A DNA stretch of 37,833 nucleotides from a virus. The position numbers and the translations under genes are program-made. This document shows, piece by piece, positions 1 through 5,651 of the stretch; position 1 is the first letter of the stretch, and each line of letters opens with the position of its first letter. Location of the stretch: positions 1 through 37,833 of IMG/VR virus record IMGVR_UViG_3300020430_000040. One strand, given 5' to 3'. The notes beneath the pieces are model-generated. The model was not told the DNA's origin, did not search any database, and saw only the letters and a program-made list of their open reading frames with translations.

Positions 1-87
1 GGTGTTGTTATTTTAGGGTGCAGTATATCACACAATCTCCCTAATGTCAACCCCCCTCAGACACCCTCAGAACCTGCACAATGCCCC

Positions 88-116
88 TTTACAGATACAC
101 CCTGGTGCCCTATAGT
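88..116 (+). promoter_or_regulatory. Candidate sigma70-type promoter
   Basis: A -35 box TTTACA (88-93, 5/6 match to TTGACA) is followed after exactly 17 bases by a -10 box TATAGT (111-116, 5/6 match to TATAAT). It points toward the small ORF at 215. An imperfect inverted repeat, CACCCT (98-103) with AGGGTG (120-125), spans the -10 and the expected start site and could be an operator or a 5' hairpin. Seen by eye only; no transcription evidence. Confidence 0.35.
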
Positions 117-168
117 ATAAGGGTGAGGGATACAGATAACCATTAAATCTTAAGAGTCCTTGGTATGA

Positions 169-177
169 CTATAAACT
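169..177 (+). promoter_or_regulatory. Late-promoter-like element CTATAAACT
   Basis: CTATAAACT lies about 38 bases upstream of the ATG at 215 and resembles the T4-type late promoter (TATAAATA), with C in place of the seventh base. The wider context GACTATAAACTGC recurs as GACTATATAAACTGC at 924-938, at about the same distance from the ATG at 968. This shared context is the main support; it is a weak match on its own. Confidence 0.3.
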
Positions 178-214
178 GCCCACATTTCACACTAAGTATC
201 AAACTACTTTCATC

Positions 215-358
215 ATGACACGCACACTTGCACTTGGAATGCTGGCACAGGGTAACACTGGGTCAGAGATCTTACAGATCCTGGATGTTATTCAGGCAGA
301 CACAGATAATGGTGTGAATCTTGTGGAGAATGACTCCAGTATTACACTGGAATTCTGA
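215..358 (+). CDS. Small conserved-type phage protein, 47 aa, function unknown
   Basis: This 47-residue ORF starts MTRTLALGML and ends ITLEF before TGA. It has a short hydrophobic start, a G-N-T-G-S-E-I-L turn-helix stretch (residues 13-20), then an acidic C-terminal half. The pattern G-N-x-G-x-E-I-L-x-I-L-D is one I associate with small proteins of marine T4-like phages, but I cannot name a family. Promoter-like elements lie upstream at 88-116 and 169-177. No strong Shine-Dalgarno sequence is visible before the ATG. It stands alone: about 315 non-coding bases follow. I judge it probably real because the protein looks natural and the local reading frame is intact, but its size makes chance possible. 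Confidence 0.55.
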   Translation: MTRTLALGMLAQGNTGSEILQILDVIQADTDNGVNLVENDSSITLEF

Positions 359-377
359 TACCTACTGTGGGTCTTCT

Positions 378-446
378 ATGTGTTACACATGGGTTTTCTT
401 ATGTGTAACACATAGATTCTATGTGTAACGCATATGTGTAACACAC
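378..446 (+). repeat. Four near-palindromic 13-mers, ATGTGT-W-ACACAT
   Basis: Four copies of a dyad of consensus ATGTGTWACACAT lie at 378-390 (perfect arms, centre T), 401-413 (perfect, centre A), 421-433 (ACGCAT right arm) and 434-446 (ACACAC right arm). Start-to-start spacings are 23, 20 and 13 bases. With a single central base each copy is too tight for a good RNA hairpin by itself, so protein binding to DNA is more likely. Two further half-sites (ACACAT near 463-468, CACATG near 475-480) follow. The array ends just before the candidate promoter at 460-489, where an operator or activator site would be expected. Confidence 0.7.
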
Positions 447-459
447 AGGATCACAGTGG

Positions 460-489
460 TTGACACATAGGGGGCACATGTGGTAGACT
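460..489 (+). promoter_or_regulatory. Candidate promoter TTGACA-18-TAGACT
   Basis: A perfect -35 hexamer TTGACA (460-465) is followed after 18 bases by TAGACT (484-489, 4/6 match to the -10 consensus). The same pair TTGACA...TAGACT, with a 17-base gap, occurs upstream of the gp25 operon at 3036-3064, which makes a shared promoter class plausible. Transcription from here would start near 496 and meet the terminator at 611-635 with no good ORF between. Confidence 0.4.
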
Positions 490-495
490 GACAGT

Positions 496-635
496 GTTAT
501 CCAAAATGACAGTGTTTATGAGGGTTTGCGTTGGTGCCCTGGGGGGCGTAGTAAACCCTTAAGGTATTGGGGATTATGATGACCCCCCCCCTACGAAAAG
601 TATATTCCCCTAAGACTTATATGAGTCTTATTTTT
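496..635 (+). ncRNA. Candidate structured small RNA (about 140 nt)
   Basis: The stretch between the promoter candidate at 460-489 and the terminator at 611-635 has no credible ORF but folds well on paper. An 11-bp stem pairs 519-529 with 551-561 (two G-U pairs). Its loop holds a smaller hairpin, GCCC 536-539 with GGGC 544-547. GGGG at 569-572 can pair with the C-run at 583-591, and the terminator hairpin closes the unit. The GC-rich runs (six G at 541-546, nine C at 583-591) are unusual for this AT-rich window. The transcript limits are inferred; no known RNA family is recognised. It could instead be a long 5' leader or just intergenic DNA. Confidence 0.35.
611..635 (+). terminator. Intrinsic terminator before the 67-aa ORF
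   Basis: TAAGACT (611-617) pairs perfectly with AGTCTTA (624-630). A T-G pair can extend the stem to 8 bp and leave an ATAT loop. Five T follow at 631-635. The stem is AT-rich for a terminator, but arm symmetry and the T-run fit. It separates 1-610 from the ORF at 674. Confidence 0.55.
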
Positions 636-646
636 CTGCGTCCATA

Positions 647-652
647 TATAAT
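647..652 (+). promoter_or_regulatory. Possible -10 element TATAAT
   Basis: A perfect TATAAT sits 22 bases upstream of the ATG at 674 and just after the terminator at 611-635, where the next transcription unit needs a promoter. No convincing -35 hexamer is seen at the right distance, so this is weak in such AT-rich DNA. Confidence 0.25.
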
Positions 653-673
653 TCCATAACTGAAACCATTTTT

Positions 674-877
674 ATGAAAAAAATTCCCACAGAAAAATTT
701 TACCATATTTACCTGAGGGGAGAATGTGTTTATAATTGTTTGGATGAGAATAGGTTTACTGATACCTATAATACATTAAGGGAGATGGTGGAACTATTGG
801 ATACTAAGTATAATGTGGATGACATCACCTATGAGGTGGTGGAGACCCTAAGGACCAGGGAGGAGAGTTCCTACTGA
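674..877 (+). CDS. Small conserved cyanophage-type protein, 67 aa, function unknown
   Basis: The protein carries a short basic start (MKKIPTEKFYHIYLRGECV), a stretch that looks like beta strand plus helix (Y-H-I-Y-L-R-G-E-C-V, then an acidic helix with L-R-E-M-V-E-L-L-D) and an S-S-Y end. I associate the layout HIYLxGECV ... F ... L ... MVxLL ... DLxYE ... (S/P)SY with a family of about 70-aa proteins common in T4-like cyanophages; none has a function I know. There are no membrane segments. It begins right after an intrinsic terminator and ends 90 bases before the glycosyltransferase-like gene. No Shine-Dalgarno sequence is visible; the ATG is chosen because it is the first in frame and the leader is AT-rich. 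Confidence 0.7.
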   Translation: MKKIPTEKFYHIYLRGECVYNCLDENRFTDTYNTLREMVELLDTKYNVDDITYEVVETLRTREESSY

Positions 878-915
878 GGGAGGTTTACCTCACCAGTGAA
901 GACCAAAGGTCTGAG

Positions 916-944
916 TTGACAGGGACTATATAAACTGCTAAACT
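916..944 (+). promoter_or_regulatory. Candidate promoter upstream of the glycosyltransferase-like gene
   Basis: TTGACA (916-921) is followed after 17 bases by TAAACT (939-944, 4/6). Overlapping it is TATATAAAC (927-935), a late-promoter-like string in the context GACTATATAAACTGC, which closely repeats the context at 167-179. Either element could drive the gene at 968. Which one is used cannot be told from sequence. Confidence 0.35.
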
Positions 945-967
945 GACATTGTAGTGAATTATCAATC

Positions 968-1744
968 ATGGCAAAAGGATTTACTGTAAAGGCATCAGCA
1001 CCCAAGAGGAAGAAGGAACCAGAATGGGATTATGATGCCATCAAGGAAAGGATGAAGGGTAAGACTGTTGTATTCTGTTTGCCTGGGCGTGGGGTATCAT
1101 ATACATTCCTGAAGAACTTTGTACAATTGTGCTTTGATATGGTACAGAATGGTATGAGTATTCAGATCAGTCAGGACTACTCATCAATGGTTAACTTTGC
1201 CAGGTGTAAGTGTCTTGGCGCTAATGTATTGCGTGGACCTGATCAGATCCCATGGGATGGTAAGTTGAAATATGATTATCAGTTATGGATTGATAGTGAT
1301 ATTGTATTCAGCACTGAGAAGTTCTGGCAGTTGTGTGACCTGGCATTGAATGCTGAGGGTGAGGAGAAGGCAATTACTGCTGGTTGGTATAGCACTGAGG
1401 ATGGTAAGACCACATCAGTGGCACATTGGTTGGAGGAGAATGATTTCAGGAATAATGGTGGTGTCATGAATCATGAGATGGTTGATAGCATCCAGAATAG
1501 GAAGAAACCATTCACTGTTGATTATACTGGATTTGGATGGGTGATGATTCAGCATGGTGTATTTGAGGGTGAGGGGATGAAGTATCCATGGTTTGCGCCC
1601 AAGATGCAGGTATTTGAATCTGGTGCTGTGCAGGATATGTGTGGTGAGGATGTATCATTCTGCCTTGATGCCATTGAGGCTGGTTATGAGATCTGGTGTG
1701 ATCCAAGGATCAGGGTTGGTCATGAGAAGACGAGGGTGATCTGA
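968..1744 (+). CDS. GT-A-type glycosyltransferase-like protein
   Basis: This 258-aa soluble protein looks like a nucleotide-sugar glycosyltransferase of the GT-A fold. After a basic, disordered N-terminus (about residues 1-30), K-T-V-V-F-C-L-P-G-R-G (about 31-43) forms the first strand and glycine-rich loop. Y-Q-L-W-I-D-S-D-I-V carries a DSD motif at 109-111, the expected metal/nucleotide-binding DxD. G-E-D-V-S-F at 226-231 matches the ED general-base region of family-2-like enzymes, and a late histidine (V-G-H-E-K) may complete the metal site. In cyanophages such genes often sit near tail genes; decoration of virion proteins or of host surface glycans are both possible. The acceptor and sugar are unknown. 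Its stop overlaps the next start (ATGA). No Shine-Dalgarno sequence is seen before ATG 968. Confidence 0.75.
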   Translation: MAKGFTVKASAPKRKKEPEWDYDAIKERMKGKTVVFCLPGRGVSYTFLKNFVQLCFDMVQNGMSIQISQDYSSMVNFARCKCLGANVLRGPDQIPWDGKLKYDYQLWIDSDIVFSTEKFWQLCDLALNAEGEEKAITAGWYSTEDGKTTSVAHWLEENDFRNNGGVMNHEMVDSIQNRKKPFTVDYTGFGWVMIQHGVFEGEGMKYPWFAPKMQVFESGAVQDMCGEDVSFCLDAIEAGYEIWCDPRIRVGHEKTRVI

Positions 1745-1917
1745 TGGATAAACACATTGTTGAATGGGTGGATCATCATCTACATAATAAGGAGGATGAT
1801 GACCTATGGTATCTCTGTGGCGCAATACTTGATGAGTTGGGTAACAGGGATAATCACAGATATCAGGTTGGAATTGGTCTTAGTTTTATTGGAGGTAATA
1901 AATGCCATTCAGGGTAA
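1744..1917 (+). CDS. Small acidic/His-rich protein, 57 aa, function unknown
   Basis: The ATG overlaps the stop of the glycosyltransferase-like gene by one base (ATGA), a typical coupled start, and GAGGG at 1732-1736 could serve as a weak Shine-Dalgarno. The protein begins MDKHIVEWVDHHLHNKEDDD and ends with a G-G-N-K-C-H-S-G tail. It is acidic with several His and no recognised domain. It overlaps the next ORF by 16 bases. The tight packing supports a real gene; I cannot assign a function. Confidence 0.5.
   Translation: MDKHIVEWVDHHLHNKEDDDLWYLCGAILDELGNRDNHRYQVGIGLSFIGGNKCHSG
1891..1896 (+). promoter_or_regulatory. Strong Shine-Dalgarno GGAGGT for the 55-aa ORF
   Basis: GGAGGT lies 5 bases before ATG 1902, the best ribosome-binding site in the window. 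It is inside the preceding ORF and decides the start of the 55-aa ORF. Most other genes here have weak or no Shine-Dalgarno sequence. Confidence 0.7.
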
Positions 1918-2069
1918 GGAACACAAAGTTTGATCATATCATGGGAACATTTTCCACAGAGGCGGAGGCACAATCATGGATTGATGAGAAGTCTGCTGGT
2001 GGTGATCCTGTGACCACTGATACACCACATATTAATAATACTGATTGTGTCATAGAGGAGTATAGTTAA
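1902..2069 (+). CDS. Small protein, 55 aa, function unknown
   Basis: The start is set by the GGAGGT site just upstream. The protein begins MPFRVRNTKFDHIMGTFSTE, continues with E-A-E-A-Q-S-W-I-D-E-K, and ends with an acidic I-E-E-Y-S tail. The part F-x-x-I-M-G-x-F-x-T-E-A-E-A-x-x-W-I resembles the small 'x-G-T-F-x-T-E-A-E-A' helix-turn patterns seen in short phage ORFs, but I know no function. The stop is followed without a gap by the next ATG at 2070 (TAA then ATG), so translation is probably coupled. Confidence 0.6.
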   Translation: MPFRVRNTKFDHIMGTFSTEAEAQSWIDEKSAGGDPVTTDTPHINNTDCVIEEYS

Positions 2070-2216
2070 ATGGCAAAGGTTAAGAAGTCACTGTTAGGCA
2101 CAGTGTTCATTGAGGCAACACCCAAGAGGACCAGGCAGGGACAGGGGAAGCACACAAAATATTCTGCATCCAGCAGTAATAATGCCAAGAAGCGTTATAG
2201 GGGTCAGGGTAGGTAG
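2070..2216 (+). CDS. Small very basic conserved protein, 48 aa
   Basis: This 48-aa protein is rich in Lys and Arg. It begins MAKVKKSLLGTVFIEATPKR and ends K-K-R-Y-R-G-Q-G-R. The signature L-G-T-V-F-I-E-A-T-P-K-x-T-R-Q-G and the Y-R-G-Q-G-R end are a pattern I recall from many T4-like cyanophages, where it is a conserved hypothetical. The charge suggests nucleic acid or ribosome contact, which is inference only. GAGGAG at 2055-2060 is a good Shine-Dalgarno 9 bases before the ATG. The gene is the last of its unit and is followed 14 bases later by a strong terminator. Confidence 0.8.
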   Translation: MAKVKKSLLGTVFIEATPKRTRQGQGKHTKYSASSSNNAKKRYRGQGR

Positions 2217-2230
2217 GAATAGGGATCATG

Positions 2231-2257
2231 GGGGGATGGAAACATCCCCCTTTTTTT
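2231..2257 (+). terminator. Strong intrinsic terminator
   Basis: GGGGGATG (2231-2238) pairs perfectly over 8 bp with CATCCCCC (2243-2250) around a GAAA tetraloop of the stable GNRA class. Seven T follow (2251-2257). This is a textbook rho-independent terminator and ends the 674-2216 gene group. Confidence 0.93.
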
Positions 2258-2311
2258 ATGGGAATTTGCGTATAGATAGGTTGATAGCAGCGAAAAAATC
2301 TCTTTATACCT

Positions 2312-3031
2312 ATGGCATGCCTAATATGTAACCTACCCAATGTTGAGGTATGGGTAAGAAAGGAATATCTGACGGATCACACCTCTGGTTGGGGGGAGTT
2401 CGTCAGGGGTTGGTGGGTATCAGCAAAGAGCATACCTGGACGCGCATTCTATTTTGAGACCTACCTTCCAGAATATGCAGCAATGTATGATAAATTACCA
2501 ATCAGTGCATTCGTTTCTGAACCCAAGACCCCTGATCCTGATATGAACCTCTTCAACCTACAATTCTGGAACTGCATGGACTATGGGATAGTTGCCATTC
2601 AGAAGCAGTTCATTGGGTCAATGGATTATGAGGTGTACACGAGGGATCATGGCATCCAGAAGGGCACCTATGTGTGCACGATAGACAACTACCACCATGA
2701 CCCTGATATCATTGATTACAGCACCTCTGAGATACCATCTGAGCACAAATCACATAACCTCATAGAGTTGAGGAATGGTCAGTATTGCCTGTATCCCAAT
2801 AACAGGACCAGGATCTTTGATAACAGCCTGACTCCTGATAATCCCAAGATGCCTGACTTCAAGGTATCAACTGAGTATTATCAGGTTGAGAATGGTCATG
2901 ACAGGATGGGACTTGGTGATGAGGACTCATACTTCTGGAGGACAACAAAGGAGAGGAATGATGATTCCAGTGGGGAGGATCCCATTGATACGTATCATTC
3001 ACAGGATGGTAGGTATGAGGATGTCCAATAG
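2312..3031 (+). CDS. Conserved cyanophage-type protein, 239 aa, function unknown
   Basis: From about residue 10 (N-V-E-V-W-V-R-K-E-Y-L) the protein matches a family I recall from marine T4-like phages, with hallmarks P-G-R-A-F-Y-F-E-T-Y-L-P-E-Y, Y-D-K-L-P-I-S-A-F-V, D-N-Y-H-H-D-P and C-L-Y-P-N-N-R. It is acidic and aromatic, with no signal peptide or membrane segment and an acidic, Ser/Asp-rich tail. Function is not known to me; its place next to the baseplate cluster fits a virion or assembly role, but that is inference. The start is uncertain. The remembered family begins M-P-x-V-E-V-W, whereas here the equivalent codon is CTA (L9), and an out-of-frame ATG-CCT-AAT lies at 2317. ATG 2312 is the only in-frame ATG nearby. 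No Shine-Dalgarno sequence is visible. Confidence 0.8.
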   Translation: MACLICNLPNVEVWVRKEYLTDHTSGWGEFVRGWWVSAKSIPGRAFYFETYLPEYAAMYDKLPISAFVSEPKTPDPDMNLFNLQFWNCMDYGIVAIQKQFIGSMDYEVYTRDHGIQKGTYVCTIDNYHHDPDIIDYSTSEIPSEHKSHNLIELRNGQYCLYPNNRTRIFDNSLTPDNPKMPDFKVSTEYYQVENGHDRMGLGDEDSYFWRTTKERNDDSSGEDPIDTYHSQDGRYEDVQ

Positions 3032-3035
3032 GGTA

Positions 3036-3064
3036 TTGACAACATATTAATATTCCAGTAGACT
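3036..3064 (+). promoter_or_regulatory. Candidate sigma70-like promoter TTGACA-17-TAGACT
   Basis: A perfect TTGACA (3036-3041) and TAGACT (3059-3064) are separated by 17 bases, just after the 239-aa gene. The pair matches the one at 460-489. It could give basal expression of the gp25 operon in addition to the late promoter at 3115. Confidence 0.35.
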
Positions 3065-3114
3065 GGGTTTGTTGCCTTTAAAGGATCAGGCTTAGCCTAA
3101 TATCTGAATAACCC

Positions 3115-3123
3115 CTATAAATA
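3115..3123 (+). promoter_or_regulatory. T4-type late promoter CTATAAATA
   Basis: CTATAAATA contains the complete T4-family late consensus TATAAATA, read by the gp55-type late sigma in that group. It lies 26 bases before ATG 3150 in a 118-base intergenic gap, and is repeated exactly at 17686-17694. It should drive gp25, gp6 and the giant gene. Confidence 0.85.
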
Positions 3124-3149
3124 AAGACATATCTAGTGTCGTTATCTTA

Positions 3150-3551
3150 ATGCCTGTCCAAAGGGTAAATAAACCATTTAAAGACATCAGTGCGACGTTT
3201 CAGTCCAATCCCCTTAATGGGGATCTGATTGGTTTGAGGAATGAAAATGCTATCTCAAGGGCAATACGTAATCTAATATTAACAGTACCTGGTGACAGAC
3301 CATTTCAACCTGCCCTTGGTTCTGATGTTTATGAATCACTATTTGAAACATTAGACCAGATTACAGCATCCAATATCCAACAGCAGATTGAGACAACCAT
3401 TATTAAGTACGAACCTAGGGTGAGGTTAAATGATGTAAGGGTGAGTCCTAATATACCAAATAATTCATTTGATGTTAGGATCAACTATACCATAGTTGGT
3501 ATTGATGCAGCACCACAACAAATTTCATTCGCCTTAGAGCAGACCAGGTAA
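3150..3551 (+). CDS. 25: Baseplate wedge subunit gp25
   Basis: At 133 aa the protein is almost the length of T4 gp25 (132). It belongs to the gp25 / W-like wedge family that helps form the inner baseplate and contacts the sheath initiator region. Diagnostic parts are F-K-D-I-S-A-T-F near the start, N-P-L-N-G-D-L-I-G-L-R-N-E-N-A-I-S-R-A-I-R-N-L-I-L-T (split here by reading, about residues 20-45), the P-G-D-R-P-F-Q-P-A-L-G-S motif (about 47-58) and the I-x-x-Y-E-P-R-V block (about 85-92). The stop abuts the gp6 start with no gap. Adjacency 25-6 differs from T4 itself but matches the W-J order of P2-like phages and, as I recall, cyanophages. Confidence 0.95.
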   Translation: MPVQRVNKPFKDISATFQSNPLNGDLIGLRNENAISRAIRNLILTVPGDRPFQPALGSDVYESLFETLDQITASNIQQQIETTIIKYEPRVRLNDVRVSPNIPNNSFDVRINYTIVGIDAAPQQISFALEQTR

Positions 3552-5648
3552 ATGCCTTTAGTAAATTTCAGCAATCTAGATTTTAATCAGATCAAAACAT
3601 CCTTAAAGGATTACCTTCGTGCGAATTCAAACTTCACTGATTATGATTTTGAGGGTTCTAACCTTTCCACCATCATTGATCTGTTAGCATATAACACATA
3701 TATCAATTCTTACAATGCTAATATGGTGACCAATGAGGTCTTCATTGATAGTGCCACATTGAGGGAGAATGTGGTATCATTAGCAAAGAATATTGGATAT
3801 ACCCCAAGACCAAGGAGATCAGCAACTGCAAGGGTATCATTTGCTGTTGATGTCAGTGGTACAACAACTGTTGCAGTAACCCTGAAGAGGGGTATAGTTG
3901 CAGTATCAGCATCAACCTTTGGTTCACAATCATTGACCTTCTCAATACCAGAGGATATAACTGTTGGTGTTAATGATGATGGGTTGGCATTGTTTGATGG
4001 GATCACAGTATATGAGGGATCACACCTCACACAGAATTTTAATGTGAGTTCAAGGAATCCCAATCAGAGATATATCCTACCCAATAGTGGGATTGATACC
4101 AACCTGATCAGGGTTAGTGTGAGGGAATCATCTGGTTCCAGTATTCAGAGGGAATATAAGGAATCAAAGGGTTTATTTGAGATTGGTCCAGATTCACCAA
4201 TCTACTTCCTTCAGGAGGTGGAGAATGAGAGATATGAATTGATGTTTGGTGATGGAATCTTTGGTCTGCCAGTGCAGGAACCAAATGTGATTGAGGTTGG
4301 TTATATTGTATCAAATGGTCCTGATGGTAATAATATATCCAGATTGACCTATGCTGGTCAGTTGGTTAATAATAATGGTGGTGCATTGACCAACAATATC
4401 ACCACAATGTTTGTTGATCAACAGAGTTTTGGTGGTGCTGATATTGAGAATGTGGAGTCAATCAAGAAGTTCTCCACCCAGATCTATGCATCACAGAATC
4501 GTGCTGTTACAGCAGTTGATTATGAGACAATGATTCCTAAGATATATCCAGAGGCAGAATCAGTCTCTGCCTTTGGTGGTGAGGAATTGACACCACCCAA
4601 GTTTGGTAGGGTGATGATTGCTGTCAAACCAATCAATGGGGTATTCCTATCAACAGCAATAAAGGAGGATGTATCCAGACAGTTAAAGAAATATTCTGTT
4701 GCTGGTATCATACCAGAGATTGTTGACCTGAAATACCTGTTTATTGAGACAAAATCATTTGTCTATTATAATGAGAATAAGGCACCAGGAGCTGCTGCTG
4801 TAATTGGTCTTGTAAGGACTAATATTAATCAGTATTCTGGTTCAACAGAGTTGAATAAGTTTGGTGCTAGATTCAAATATAGTAAGTATCAGAATGTGAT
4901 TGATAATAGTCATCAATCAATCACATCAAACATCACCACAGTGGATATGCGCAGGGATCTTCAGTGTGTCCTTAATACATTTGCTGAGTATGAGATCTGC
5001 TTTGGTAATAGGTTCCATGTCAAGAATCATGGTCATGGGACACATGGTGGTGAGATTGGATTGAATATCAAGTCCTCTGGATTCAAGGTAGCAGGTATAT
5101 CTGATACCCTATATCTTGGTGACACCCCTGATGCAACATTGAAGAATGGTTCATTATTCCTCTTCAAGTTGAATTCTGATACTGAGTTTGTTATTGTGAG
5201 AAGAAATGTGGGATCAATTGATTATGTCAAGGGTGAACTAATGATCTCACCAATAAATATCATTTCTACTGTAGTAAATAGAGGTGAACCACTGATTGAG
5301 ATATCTGCCACCCCTTACTCAAATGATGTTATTGGAAAGCAGGATCTTTATCTTCAACTTGATCAAACCAGGGTAATAATTAATGCTGTAAGTGATGAGA
5401 TTGCCTCTGGTGATGATATATCTGGTAGCAACTATATTGTTTCCTCCTCCTACTCTAATGGGGTTCTTGTAAGGGGTAAACCAGTATTGGCAACACCAAC
5501 AACCCAAACATCAACTCAAACTGACACCCAGACACAGACACAGACACAGACTCAAACCACATCACAACCAGCGGTATCAACTCAACAAACAGTGACTGTT
5601 ACAACTGGTATGAATGGATCCACAAGCACAACAACATATTCTTACTAA
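3552..5648 (+). CDS. 6: Baseplate wedge subunit gp6
   Basis: This 698-aa protein (T4 gp6 is 660) is the J-like wedge protein that makes the dimeric scaffold of the inner baseplate. The N-terminus has the hallmark D-L-L-A-Y-N-T-Y-I-N-S-Y-N-A-N-M (about residues 44-59), then S-A-T-L-R-E-N-V-V-S-L-A-K-x-I-G-Y-x-P-R (about 68-87). The centre carries Y-E-L-M-F-G-D-G-I-F-G (about 228-238) and a block from V-D-Y-E-T-M-I-P-K-I-Y-P (about 319-330) typical of the gp6/J core. The last about 50 residues are Thr/Gln/Ser-rich and low in complexity (T-Q-T repeats), an apparent disordered tail not expected from T4. The stop is followed three bases later by the next ATG. Confidence 0.95.
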   Translation: MPLVNFSNLDFNQIKTSLKDYLRANSNFTDYDFEGSNLSTIIDLLAYNTYINSYNANMVTNEVFIDSATLRENVVSLAKNIGYTPRPRRSATARVSFAVDVSGTTTVAVTLKRGIVAVSASTFGSQSLTFSIPEDITVGVNDDGLALFDGITVYEGSHLTQNFNVSSRNPNQRYILPNSGIDTNLIRVSVRESSGSSIQREYKESKGLFEIGPDSPIYFLQEVENERYELMFGDGIFGLPVQEPNVIEVGYIVSNGPDGNNISRLTYAGQLVNNNGGALTNNITTMFVDQQSFGGADIENVESIKKFSTQIYASQNRAVTAVDYETMIPKIYPEAESVSAFGGEELTPPKFGRVMIAVKPINGVFLSTAIKEDVSRQLKKYSVAGIIPEIVDLKYLFIETKSFVYYNENKAPGAAAVIGLVRTNINQYSGSTELNKFGARFKYSKYQNVIDNSHQSITSNITTVDMRRDLQCVLNTFAEYEICFGNRFHVKNHGHGTHGGEIGLNIKSSGFKVAGISDTLYLGDTPDATLKNGSLFLFKLNSDTEFVIVRRNVGSIDYVKGELMISPINIISTVVNRGEPLIEISATPYSNDVIGKQDLYLQLDQTRVIINAVSDEIASGDDISGSNYIVSSSYSNGVLVRGKPVLATPTTQTSTQTDTQTQTQTQTQTTSQPAVSTQQTVTVTTGMNGSTSTTTYSY
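5529..5552 (+). repeat. Hexanucleotide tandem repeat CAGACA in gp6
   Basis: Three exact CAGACA units are followed by CAGACT, encoding alternating Thr-Gln in the gp6 C-terminal tail. The 6-base unit keeps the frame when copy number changes, so slippage would alter tail length without breaking the gene. Confidence 0.8.
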
Positions 5649-5651
5649 GAA

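Noticed and set aside
1-120. Open frame from the first base to a TAA at 118-120, possible end of an upstream gene
   Set aside because: The 39-residue translation is rich in Pro, Cys and Trp and unlike the genes here; no homologue comes to mind, and a promoter-like sequence sits inside it.
506-562. 18-codon ATG frame in the 359-673 gap
   Set aside because: Very short, no ribosome-binding site, and it lies within the foldable stretch better explained as non-coding.
1-673. Search for tRNA genes or an attachment site in the non-coding left end
   Set aside because: No T-loop GGTTCRAAYCC-like block with matching acceptor arms, and no long direct repeat, could be found by eye.
883-914. Small hairpins after the 67-aa ORF, such as AGACC-AAA-GGTCT
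   Set aside because: The stem is only 5 bp and no T-run follows, so it is not called as a terminator.
2107-2340. Overlapping ORFs of 73 and 77 aa on both strands around the terminator
   Set aside because: Both run through the strong terminator and overlap the well-supported 48-aa gene; their translations look like shadow sequence.
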